From: Clostridium sp.
GTDB lineage: Bacteria > Bacillota > Clostridia > Clostridiales > Clostridiaceae
Direction of reading: 5' to 3'
DNA length: 64,000 nt
NCBI GenBank assembly: GCA_022773025.1
Contig: JALEZF010000021.1
Span: 1-64,000, forward strand
The notes beneath the pieces are model-generated. The model had not been told where the DNA came from and ran no database searches. It worked only from the letters and a program-made list of their open reading frames with translations. Made by a program: the position numbers and the translations under genes. Shown piece by piece: positions 56,960 through 64,000 of this stretch (its first letter is position 1; each line of letters begins with the position of its first letter).

Positions 56960-57563
56960 TTATATTACTGAAACTTTACCTTTGCTTATCCAAGAGAACA
57001 ATGCAAGAGGCAATACTGTAGCTAGTGTAAGGATAGAAGCAAGGGCTGCCGCTGTACCAAAGCTATTTCTTACAACTTCCGTATATATTGCAACGGATAT
57101 GGTTGCAGGTTTTTTGTAGATTTCTTCAGGAGTTCCAACCTGCATTATATCTCCAGCTTTCATGATTGCAATTCTATCAGAAATTGCAAGGGCCTCTTTT
57201 GGTAATGAGTTACGTAAATGGTAGTTATTCCAACTATCTTTTGAATCTTTCTTATTACAGTTCTCATTTGAACTCTAAGCTTTGCATCTAAGTTAGACAA
57301 AGTCTCGTCCATAAGAAGAATCCCTGGTTCTATAACGAAGGCTCTTGCTAGAGCAACACGTTGTTGTTGATCGCCAGAAAGTTCAGATGGGTTTCTGTCT
57401 TTTAATTGAGAGATTTGTACCAAGTCCAAAGCCTTTTCAACCCATGATGTTATTTCACTTTTAGGTACCTTTTTTGATTTTAATCCATAAGCAACATTTT
57501 CATTTTGCATCTAACAAATCTGACCAAGACTTTGGAATGTCAGATTCTCCCACAAGTATTTTA
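56960..57563 (-). pseudogene. deletion-fused ABC importer relic (binding protein, ATPase and permease fragments)
   Basis: Read on the minus strand: GESDIPKSWSDLLDAK (57563-57500), like a binding-protein segment, then a MalK/PotA-type ATPase piece (57510-57160) with LSGDQQQRVALARAF and ILLMDETLSNLDAKL. The Walker A part is absent. A frame break near 57160 leads to MQVGTPEEIYKKPA and then, directly, a permease C-terminus (ASILTLATVLPLALFSWISK). Three genes of one importer were thus joined by deletions. The order and PKSW motif suggest an iron/thiamine or sugar type. The permease origin is inferred from a short hydrophobic piece. Confidence 0.7.
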
Positions 57564-57698
57564 TTGGAAATACTATTGTTTTTACAATTAAAATGTGATA
57601 AATATGAGATTTATATGGTGAAATATGAGTTTTAATTAAAAGAATAAATAATATTAGAGTAATCTTTGTTTTGAAATAGATTATATAATAATTATAAA

Positions 57699-57734
57699 AA
57701 TACCCATTGCATAAGTAATTTTGCAATGGGTATT
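57699..57734 (-). terminator. terminator of the exchanger gene
   Basis: Arms AATACCCATTGCA and TGCAATGGGTATT; on the minus strand TTTTTAT follows. Confidence 0.85.
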
Positions 57735-57749
57735 CAATATTTTTTAATT

Positions 57750-58730
57750 TTATTTATTAAGAACTAAGAATAACATATAGCTGCTAGTGCAGATTACTGA
57801 TCCTAGAGAATATACACTATAGCTTAGCTTTCTTGTAAGTTCACTAGATTTAAACTTTGTGATTACAACACAGGTTATAGCTAAAGTTGCAATAGAACCT
57901 AGCATTAAAAGATTATTTGCTTCAGCAGTCATGGTAAATATTGATCCGTTAATAAGTAATAAATCTGCTACAAACAATATTGTTAGATTAAATAAATTAC
58001 TGCCCAGTATATTTCCCATGGTAGCATTTATGTTACCTTTAGCGACTAGAGATATAGAAGATACCACCTCAGGTAAGGAAGTTGCAACTGCAAGAAGAAG
58101 TGCTCCTGCAAAAGTTACTCCTAAGTTTAATTTAGTTGCTATCATATCTGTTACATAGGTTATAGATATACTTGCTATTATTAAAAGTACACTCATAGCT
58201 AAGAATCTTATCATTATATCTTTAGTAGATAAATCAGTTGTCATTGTATTTTCTTCATCCTTATCATCATCGCTTGAAGACATAGTCTTTATAGTAATTA
58301 CATAGGTGATTAATATAAATATTGATACAACATTTACACCTAATATATTAAAGCTTAGGCCTGAATAGGCAGCCACCATCAAAAGTATGTTGATTATAAT
58401 TAATGCAAAACAAGTAGTTTTATGACTTGATGAGATAGTGCTGTTTCTAAATTTGTTTAAAGAAAATAATATCAAAAGTCCTAATACAGCTAAGTTAAAA
58501 GTGTTGCTTCCTAAGATATTTCCCATAACCATGTCCGGCTGTTTTACTATAATTACAGAAGACATGCTAGTGAATAATTCAGGAATGCTGGTTACAGCTG
58601 CAAGCATTACACCACCTAAAAATGCCCCTGAAAGATTTGTGGTCTTATCTAAAAGGTCCACATAGTAAGATAGCTTTAGTGAAAGATAAATTACAGCTAA
58701 TGCAAGTAGTAAGTAGAATACATAAATCAT
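57750..58730 (-). CDS. CaCA-family cation exchanger (YrbG-like, Na+/Ca2+ type)
   Basis: A 326-residue membrane protein with ten or eleven helices and two inverted repeat halves. Each has the alpha-repeat motif: AAVTSIPELFTSMSSVI with VMGNILGSNTFNLAVLG, and AVATSLPEVVSSISLVA with TMGNILGSNLFNLTIL. The acidic residue in each SxPE motif binds the cation. A loop between halves carries SSDDDKDEENT. The family exchanges Ca2+ (or other cations) for Na+ or H+. It is preceded by a leader that looks like a Mn2+ riboswitch, so a role in manganese or calcium export is suggested. Confidence 0.88.
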   Translation of the reverse strand: MIYVFYLLLALAVIYLSLKLSYYVDLLDKTTNLSGAFLGGVMLAAVTSIPELFTSMSSVIIVKQPDMVMGNILGSNTFNLAVLGLLILFSLNKFRNSTISSSHKTTCFALIIINILLMVAAYSGLSFNILGVNVVSIFILITYVITIKTMSSSDDDKDEENTMTTDLSTKDIMIRFLAMSVLLIIASISITYVTDMIATKLNLGVTFAGALLLAVATSLPEVVSSISLVAKGNINATMGNILGSNLFNLTILFVADLLLINGSIFTMTAEANNLLMLGSIATLAITCVVITKFKSSELTRKLSYSVYSLGSVICTSSYMLFLVLNK

Positions 58731-58763
58731 TTTTTCAAATCCTTCCTTTATTCATTTGTTTGC

Positions 58764-58905
58764 AAAAAAAGACTTATGCACTATTTAACAATATAGTGCA
58801 TAAGTCTCGTCATTTAAGATTAAGCCAGAAATTAAATTTCATCATGTTGACTTAATCGCTTATTTTGAATCAAGCTGACTACTCCCTTATGAGTATCAAA
58901 AATCC
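58764..58905 (-). promoter_or_regulatory. yybP-ykoY-like (Mn2+) riboswitch with terminator
   Basis: On the minus strand the leader has CATAAGGGAGTAG, then GTCAACATGATG, CTGGCTTAAT and GACGAGACTTATG. P1 pairs CATAAG (58886-58891) with CTTATG (58799-58804). These resemble the conserved yybP-ykoY elements GGGGAGUAG, GUCxxCAU, CUGGC and CAAGAC. The 3' P1 strand is shared with a terminator of 15-bp arms AGACTTATGCACTAT/ATAGTGCATAAGTCT and T7. Metal binding would favour P1 over the terminator and turn on the exchanger. Recognition is by eye, without a covariance model. Confidence 0.7.
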
Positions 58906-58922
58906 GTATTCTTTTTACTAAT

Positions 58923-58951
58923 ATTTTAACATATAAGATAAAATGAATCAA
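58923..58951 (-). promoter_or_regulatory. promoter of the riboswitch/exchanger transcript
   Basis: On the minus strand TTGATT, a 17-bp spacer and TAAAAT lie just upstream of the leader. Bases 58952-59159 contain no other clear feature. Confidence 0.7.
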
Positions 58952-59159
58952 TCTTCGACAAAAATATAAATATTAAGATAATTTGTACTTGATAGTTTAC
59001 GAATGTTAAAATTTGTGTCGTAAAATTTTTTTGAATTAATTTTATGCACTAACTATACAAAACCACTTGCAAATTTAATAAGGATTTCATAAAAAAAGTG
59101 ACAATAAATAGAATTTAAACAAGCAATTTAAAACTTAGTTAAATGAAAAACTTTTAATA

Positions 59160-59188
59160 AATGAATAATTATATACAATTGTATATAA
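59160..59188. promoter_or_regulatory. candidate ArgR operator of the arc operon
   Basis: AATGAATAATTATATACA (59160-59177) matches the ARG-box pattern TNTGNATWWWWATNCANA with two mismatches. It overlaps the perfect 20-bp palindrome TTATATACAATTGTATATAA (59169-59188). It ends 18 bp before the -35 box of the arcA promoter. Confidence 0.55.
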
Positions 59189-59206
59189 AATTCAGAAAAA
59201 TATGCT

Positions 59207-59234
59207 TTGACATATAAAAATTGAATAATACAAT
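59207..59234 (+). promoter_or_regulatory. arcA promoter
   Basis: A perfect TTGACA, a 16-bp spacer, and TACAAT lie about 60 bp before the arcA ATG. Confidence 0.8.
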
Positions 59235-59292
59235 GTAAGTATAAATAAAGATAATTTATATAAGGAAATGGTACTCAAAAGGAGGAATAGAT

Positions 59293-60522
59293 ATGAAAGC
59301 GCTTAATGTAACCTCTGAAATAGGACGGCTAAAAACCGTATTACTCCATAGACCGGGAGAAGAAATAGAAAATCTTACCCCTGACCTTCTAAATAGACTT
59401 TTATTTGACGATATACCATATCTAAATGTAGCCCAAAAAGAGCATGACATATTTGCTGAAGTTTTAAGAAACTCAGGAGTTGAAGTTTTATATCTTGAAG
59501 AGCTGGCAGCGGAAGCAGTAAAAGAAAATCATATAAAATTGCAGTTTGTAGATCAATTTATAGATGAGGCGGGAGTCCAAGGAAAAGGGCTTAAGAACAC
59601 CTTAATAGAGTATTTTTTAAACTTTGGAGAAAAAGAAATGATAGATAAGATGATGGCAGGGGTAAGGCATGAGGATATAGGAAACTACAAGAGAATATCC
59701 CTTAATGAGATGGTTGGAGAGAATTATCCATTTGTCTGCGACCCAATGCCAAACTTGTATTTTACAAGAGATCCATTTGCCACTATAGGTCATGGAATAA
59801 CTCTAAATCATATGAGAACTGAAACTAGAAATAGAGAAACCATATTTGCACAGTATATATTCAAAAATCATCCTCGTTTTAAAGATAAAGATATACCTCT
59901 TTGGTTTAACAGGGATGAAAGTTCATCTCTAGAAGGAGGAGATGAGCTGGTTCTCACTGATAAGCTTCTTGCCATAGGTATATCTGAAAGAAGCCAAAGT
60001 ACCTCTGTTGAAAAGGTATGTAGAAGAATACTTCAAGATGAGAGCAACAATTTTGAAACTGTATTATGCTTTGAGATCCCAAAGACGAGAGCCTTTATGC
60101 ATTTAGATACAGTATTCACTCAAGTTGATTATGATAAATTCACCATACATTCCGCTATAGAAGGACCACTTAATGTCTATGCTGTAACTTTAGATGAAGG
60201 AAAGAAATCTGAACTAAAGGTTGAAAAGGAAACTGACACCATAGGTCATATATTGAGTAAGTATTTAGAGAGGGACATAAAACTTATAAAGTGTGGAGGG
60301 GGAGACCCAGTGATATCAGCTAGAGAGCAATGGAATGATGGCTCGAACACTCTAGCTATTGCACCGGGAGAAGTCGTGGTTTACGAGAGAAATTATGTGA
60401 CCAACCGAATCCTAGAGGATAATGGAGTAAAACTTCATACAATACCATCTTCAGAACTATCTAGAGGCAGAGGCGGTCCAAGATGTATGTCCATGCCTTT
60501 GATAAGAGAAGATTTAAAATAA
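59293..60522 (+). CDS. arcA: arginine deiminase
   Basis: A 409-residue hydrolase converting arginine to citrulline and ammonia, the first step of arginine fermentation. Motifs: HRPGEE near the start, [17 protein letters not shown] (about 155-170), the substrate region [20 protein letters not shown] (catalytic His/Asp) and the nucleophile Cys398 in [10 protein letters not shown]. Full length. GGAGG precedes the ATG. It is first in the arcA-argF-arcC operon, behind an ArgR-like site and a near-consensus promoter. Confidence 0.97.
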   Translation: MKALNVTSEIGRLKTVLLHRPGEEIENLTPDLLNRLLFDDIPYLNVAQKEHDIFAEVLRNSGVEVLYLEELAAEAVKENHIKLQFVDQFIDEAGVQGKGLKNTLIEYFLNFGEKEMIDKMMAGVRHEDIGNYKRISLNEMVGENYPFVCDPMPNLYFTRDPFATIGHGITLNHMRTETRNRETIFAQYIFKNHPRFKDKDIPLWFNRDESSSLEGGDELVLTDKLLAIGISERSQSTSVEKVCRRILQDESNNFETVLCFEIPKTRAFMHLDTVFTQVDYDKFTIHSAIEGPLNVYAVTLDEGKKSELKVEKETDTIGHILSKYLERDIKLIKCGGGDPVISAREQWNDGSNTLAIAPGEVVVYERNYVTNRILEDNGVKLHTIPSSELSRGRGGPRCMSMPLIREDLK

Positions 60523-60555
60523 GAATACAAAATATATTTATAAGGGGTGTTGAAA

Positions 60556-61548
60556 ATGGCAATAAATTTAAAAGGAAGAAGCTTTCTAACATTAAAGGAC
60601 TTTAAACCGGAGGAGATAAGGTATCTATTAGATCTATCTAAGGACTTAAAATCAAAGAAGAGATGCGGCATAATAGGAGATACATTAAGAGGAAAGAACA
60701 TAGTCTTATTGTTTGAAAAGACCTCCACAAGAACTCGCTGTGCTTTTGAAGTGGCAGCATTAGATGAAGGTGCTCACGTGACTTTCTTGACGAATTCTCA
60801 AATGGGAAAAAAGGAATCCATAGAGGATACCGCAAAGGTACTGGGAAGATTTTATGATGGAATAGAATTTAGAGGATATAGCCAAAAAACTGTTGAGGAC
60901 CTAGCAGAGTTTTCTGGAGTGCCTGTGTGGAATGGTCTTACAGATGTTGATCATCCAACTCAAGTTCTTGCAGATTTATTGACCATAGAAGAACATATCC
61001 ATAAGCCATTAAATGAAGTGAAGATGGTTTTTGTAGGTGATATAAGAAACAACATGAGCTATGCTCTTATGTATGGAGCAGCTAAGATGGGAATGCATTT
61101 CGTGGCTCTTGGACCAAAGGAATTAGACCCAGATGAAGCTATAATAAATGAAGTAAAGGAAATGTGCAAAGACACAGGAGCTACTATAGAGGTTACTGAC
61201 AGCATAGAAGAAGGGGTTAAAGATGCTGATGTAATCTATACAGACATATGGGCTTCTATGGGTGAAGAGGACAAGTTAGCAGAGAGAGTTAAGATTCTTA
61301 CTCCTTACAAAATAACTATGGATATGATGAAGGCTACTGGAAATCCTAATACAAAATTCATGCACTGCTTGCCATCTTTCCATGATATGAACACAGAAAA
61401 TGCAGTGAATTCAAAGGAAAGACTGGGACTATATATTGAAGAAGTTGAAGATGAAGTTTTTAGAAGCAGAAATTCTGTTGTCTTTGATGAAGCAGAGAAT
61501 AGAATGCATACTATAAAAGCAGTTATGGTAGCTACTATAGGAAGATAG
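60556..61548 (+). CDS. argF: ornithine carbamoyltransferase, catabolic
   Basis: A 330-residue transcarbamylase that cleaves citrulline to ornithine and carbamoyl phosphate in this operon. Carbamoyl phosphate motifs STRTRC (about 57) and HPTQ ([10 protein letters not shown]) and the ornithine motif HCLPSFHD are visible; the usual SMGE is DIWASMGE. The start is set at 60556, 8 bp after AAGGGG; GTG at 60547 is too close. In a catabolic operon the symbol arcB is also used. Confidence 0.95.
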   Translation: MAINLKGRSFLTLKDFKPEEIRYLLDLSKDLKSKKRCGIIGDTLRGKNIVLLFEKTSTRTRCAFEVAALDEGAHVTFLTNSQMGKKESIEDTAKVLGRFYDGIEFRGYSQKTVEDLAEFSGVPVWNGLTDVDHPTQVLADLLTIEEHIHKPLNEVKMVFVGDIRNNMSYALMYGAAKMGMHFVALGPKELDPDEAIINEVKEMCKDTGATIEVTDSIEEGVKDADVIYTDIWASMGEEDKLAERVKILTPYKITMDMMKATGNPNTKFMHCLPSFHDMNTENAVNSKERLGLYIEEVEDEVFRSRNSVVFDEAENRMHTIKAVMVATIGR

Positions 61549-61575
61549 GGGGTTCAAAAACTTAGGGGGTATATT

Positions 61576-62520
61576 ATGAGGATAGTGTTGGCTTTGGGGG
61601 GCAATGCCCTCCAATCGGACACAAAAGATAAAAGCTCTGAATCACAGCTGAAAACTTGTAAGGAGACGGCAAAATCTGTTGTAGATTTAATTGAGGAAGG
61701 TCATGAGGTTTCAATAGTCCATGGAAATGGTCCACAGGTAGGACAGATTGTATCAACGGTAGAAACAGCATATAAGGCAAACAAGGAAAATACCTTATTT
61801 CCTTTTGATGTTTGCGGAGCTTTTTCTCAAGGATACATCGGCTATCATCTTCAAAATGCTATAAGCGAAGAATTAGAGAAGAGAGGCATAGATAGAACCG
61901 TAGATACTGTAATAACTCAAGTTATAGTAGACAAAAATGACCCTGGATTTCATAATCCAACAAAACCAATAGGCTCTTTTTATTCTGCTGAAGAGGCAAA
62001 AGCACTTGCAGAGGAAAAAGGGTATATTATGAAAGAAGATGCAGGTAGAGGCTATAGAAGAGTTGTGGCATCACCAAAACCTATAGACATAGTGGAGAAG
62101 AATGTAATAAAGGCTATGATAAAGGAAAATTTCATAATTATAGCTTGCGGTGGAGGTGGAATACCTGTAGTGAGAGAGGGAAAGGAAGTTAGAGGTGTAG
62201 CAGCAGTTATAGACAAAGATTTTGCTGCTGAAAAGCTAGCTGAAATATTAGATGCAGATATGCTTTTAATCCTAACCACAGTAAATAATGTGTGTATAAA
62301 CTTTAATAAACCAAATCAAAAGGAACTTTCATCTGTAACTGTAGAAGAAATTGATGAATATATAAAAGAAGGACAATTTGCACCAGGAAGTATGCTTCCT
62401 AAAGTTGAAGCCTGCAAGAAATTTGTACAGTTTAAAGAGGGAAAGACAGCTATAATATCATCTTTGAATAGCGCAAGGGTTGCCATACAAGGTAAAAGTG
62501 GTACTAGATTCATGAAATAA
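61576..62520 (+). CDS. arcC: carbamate kinase
   Basis: A 314-residue amino acid kinase-fold enzyme that makes ATP from carbamoyl phosphate and ADP, giving the energy yield of arginine fermentation. It begins with LALGGNALQ, has HGNGPQVG (substrate loop), CGGGGIPVV and GSMLPKVEAC (nucleotide loop). Full length. It lies 27 bp after argF, with AGGGGG upstream. No arginine/ornithine antiporter (arcD) follows, so one must lie elsewhere in the genome. Confidence 0.97.
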   Translation: MRIVLALGGNALQSDTKDKSSESQLKTCKETAKSVVDLIEEGHEVSIVHGNGPQVGQIVSTVETAYKANKENTLFPFDVCGAFSQGYIGYHLQNAISEELEKRGIDRTVDTVITQVIVDKNDPGFHNPTKPIGSFYSAEEAKALAEEKGYIMKEDAGRGYRRVVASPKPIDIVEKNVIKAMIKENFIIIACGGGGIPVVREGKEVRGVAAVIDKDFAAEKLAEILDADMLLILTTVNNVCINFNKPNQKELSSVTVEEIDEYIKEGQFAPGSMLPKVEACKKFVQFKEGKTAIISSLNSARVAIQGKSGTRFMK

Positions 62521-62540
62521 GAGCATATACTCTTATTTTA
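62515..62540 (+). terminator. weak terminator of the arc operon
   Basis: Arms AAATAAGAG and CTCTTATTT; the first arm overlaps the arcC stop. A stronger stem lies 80 bp further on. Confidence 0.55.
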
Positions 62541-62616
62541 AATCATTTTAAACTTTACTTAATGATGTATTAGCTTTATAAAATAAACTGTATATATAAA
62601 ATTTATAGTGGATAAG

Positions 62617-62653
62617 AAGATGTCTCATAAATTTAGTGTGAGACATCTTTTTT
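62617..62653 (+). terminator. strong terminator downstream of arcC
   Basis: Arms AAGATGTCTCA and TGAGACATCTT followed by TTTT, loop of 11 nt. Confidence 0.85.
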
Positions 62654-62779
62654 ATTTAAATCATGGTGAAGTTTAAGGGATATATTTAATTCATATTAAT
62701 AGTACACGTGGTTTGTGGTAAATATTATGATAAAATAGAAATTATAATATCTTAATTTGTATGAGAGGTGGATTACACT

Positions 62780-63448
62780 ATGACAAATATATTTATCATA
62801 GAAGATGATAAGAAAATTAAACAGGAAATAACAAACCTTTTAAATAGATATGGCTATAACTGTAGTTCTTCGGAGAATTATGAAAATATAGTTGAAGATG
62901 CCATAGCCAGCAATCCAAACTTAATTTTGCTAGATATAAATCTTCCCTTTTATGACGGATACTATATATGTAGAAAAATACGAAAGCTATCAGATGTGCC
63001 TATAATTATAGTTACAAGCAGGAATAGTGAAATGGATGAACTAATGAGTATGAATTTAGGTGCAGATGATTTTATAACAAAGCCATACAATACTCAAATA
63101 CTTCTAGCGCATATATCTGCAATACTGAGAAGGGCATCCTCTGTAAGCACCTCAAATGTCATTGAATACAAAGGAGTAACCTTAAACCTGTCTAAAAGCA
63201 TAGTAGAGCATGAAGACAGAGAAGAAGAGCTTTCAAAAAATGAAATGAAAATCCTGTATTGTTTGATGGAGAGCAAGGGTAAGATAGTAGGGAGAGATGA
63301 ACTTATGGATGTACTGTGGCAGTCAAATGAATTTATAGATGACAATACCCTAACTGTAAATATAAATAGGCTTAGAAGAAAGCTTGATTCCATTGGAGTG
63401 AAAGAGTTCCTTCAAACTAAGAGGGGGCAGGGATATGTTATAGATTAA
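62780..63448 (+). CDS. OmpR-family response regulator (BceR-like)
   Basis: A 222-residue regulator. Receiver with IIEDDKK pocket, phospho-acceptor in LLDINLPFYDG, VTSRNS and ITKPYN; then a winged helix (LSKNEMKILYCLM, TKRGQGYVID). The NLPFYDGYYICRKIRK region is typical of regulators paired with intramembrane-sensing kinases (BceR type). The start is set at 62780, 8-11 bp after GAGAGGTGG; GTG 62768 lies inside that site. The kinase gene starts 12 bp downstream. Confidence 0.92.
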   Translation: MTNIFIIEDDKKIKQEITNLLNRYGYNCSSSENYENIVEDAIASNPNLILLDINLPFYDGYYICRKIRKLSDVPIIIVTSRNSEMDELMSMNLGADDFITKPYNTQILLAHISAILRRASSVSTSNVIEYKGVTLNLSKSIVEHEDREEELSKNEMKILYCLMESKGKIVGRDELMDVLWQSNEFIDDNTLTVNINRLRRKLDSIGVKEFLQTKRGQGYVID

Positions 63449-63460
63449 AGGAGATTGGAT

Positions 63461-64000
63461 ATGAGATTTAGAGACTTTATAAAAGAGAAAATATTATATC
63501 TATCTATGATGTTCATATGTCTTGTTGTGATATGGACCATATTAAATGTAATAGCAGCTGACCTTTATGTAGCAGGTCTTATCACTGTACTTATTTTACT
63601 GCCTAATGTAGTCTCTATGATAGTAGAATTCTATAAAAAATCTAGATACTACAATGAAATAGAGGAAAACTTAGAGGAGCTTGACCAAAAGTTTTTACTT
63701 TCAGAAATTGTGGAGAAGCCAGATTTTCTAGAGGGAGAAATACTCTATGATGTGATGAAAGAAGCTAATAAATCCATGAATGATGAGATTTCAAAATACA
63801 AGAGATCCAGTAGGGAATATAGGGAATACATAGAGATGTGGGTCCATGAGATAAAAACTCCTATAGCATCAAGCAATTTAATATTTGAGAACAATAAAAA
63901 TCAAATAACTAAAAGTTTGTTAGAGGAAATGAATAAGATAGATGGATATGTAGAGCAGGCTTTATATTACGCAAAGAGCAGTAGCGTAGATAAGGACTAC
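63461..64000 (+). CDS. sensor histidine kinase (BceS-like), cut by the window edge
   Basis: The first 180 codons of an open frame beginning MRFRDFIKEKILYLSMMFIC after AAAGGAG. Two membrane helices (about 13-35 and 38-58) are separated by only a few residues, as in intramembrane-sensing kinases that watch an ABC transporter. A long helix then leads to the phospho-His motif MWVHEIKTPIASSN (about residue 128). The remainder lies beyond 64000. It pairs with the regulator upstream; a BceAB-type peptide-resistance transporter may follow. Confidence 0.88.
   Translation, partial: MRFRDFIKEKILYLSMMFICLVVIWTILNVIAADLYVAGLITVLILLPNVVSMIVEFYKKSRYYNEIEENLEELDQKFLLSEIVEKPDFLEGEILYDVMKEANKSMNDEISKYKRSSREYREYIEMWVHEIKTPIASSNLIFENNKNQITKSLLEEMNKIDGYVEQALYYAKSSSVDKDY

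Overview
The window is AT-rich, with short intergenic gaps, strong GGAGG-type ribosome binding sites and many hairpin/T-run terminators. It encodes a clostridial small protein (CPC_1213 type), an arginine deiminase operon, a tyrosyl T-box leader, Kdp potassium transport and an oxygen/redox cluster. This points to a low-GC anaerobic Firmicute, most likely Clostridium in the strict sense. The species cannot be fixed from the sequence alone.

Layout. 0-5 kb: D-serine ammonia-lyase with a PH-domain gene, then an SsuABC/TauABC-like importer on the minus strand. 5-8.2 kb: small CPC_1213-type gene, then a GntR regulator facing a class II (tagatose/fructose) bisphosphate aldolase and a PfkB-type sugar-phosphate kinase. 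8.4-18.9 kb: kdpFABCDE followed, with overlapping stop/start codons, by a second histidine kinase and a receiver-TPR protein. 19-20.6 kb: tyrS under a T-box. 20.7-25.1 kb: a LytTR regulator with a degenerate receiver facing an ABC ATPase, two FtsX-type permeases and a secreted lactococcin-972-like peptide. 25-29.3 kb: HAD phosphatase, small membrane proteins, a CNNM/CorC protein, tadA and a zinc ribbon protein. 29.5-32.1 kb: FAD/Rieske oxidoreductase, a ferritin-like mini-protein, and the deletion-fused relic of an [FeFe] hydrogenase and a rubrerythrin. 32-34.5 kb: REC-GGDEF-EAL protein and an IS200 transposase relic. 34.6-40.4 kb: a 1537-residue wall-anchored lamin-tail/metallophosphoesterase protein with a YibE/F membrane protein. 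40.4-46.2 kb: a two-component pair, an AI-2E-type exporter, a serine hydrolase and a CmpB-like membrane protein.

46.4-52.9 kb is accessory. It holds two GNAT acetyltransferases, a broken XRE regulator, an NADP-type secondary alcohol dehydrogenase, and remnants of an integrative element (MobT-like HTH, large serine recombinase tail). A visibly higher-GC block carries a sigma factor/anti-sigma-like pair. An internally deleted IS3-family element with both inverted repeats and a frameshifted holin-like type I toxin follow. 53-57.6 kb: an intact phosphohexomutase and YesN-type regulator, beside a YesM kinase and an ABC importer that are both decayed. 57.7-64 kb: a Na+/Ca2+-type exchanger behind a leader that looks like a yybP-ykoY (Mn2+) riboswitch, the arcA-argF-arcC arginine fermentation operon with an ArgR-like operator, and the start of a BceRS-like two-component system cut by the window edge.

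The observations most worth following are the riboswitch-controlled exchanger, the bacteriocin-like locus with a phosphoacceptor-lacking LytTR protein, the kdp operon with an extra signalling pair, and the lamin-tail/phosphoesterase plus YibE/F pair. A repeated pattern of deletion-scar pseudogenes (hydrogenase/rubrerythrin, yesM, ABC importer, IS3) also runs through the second half.
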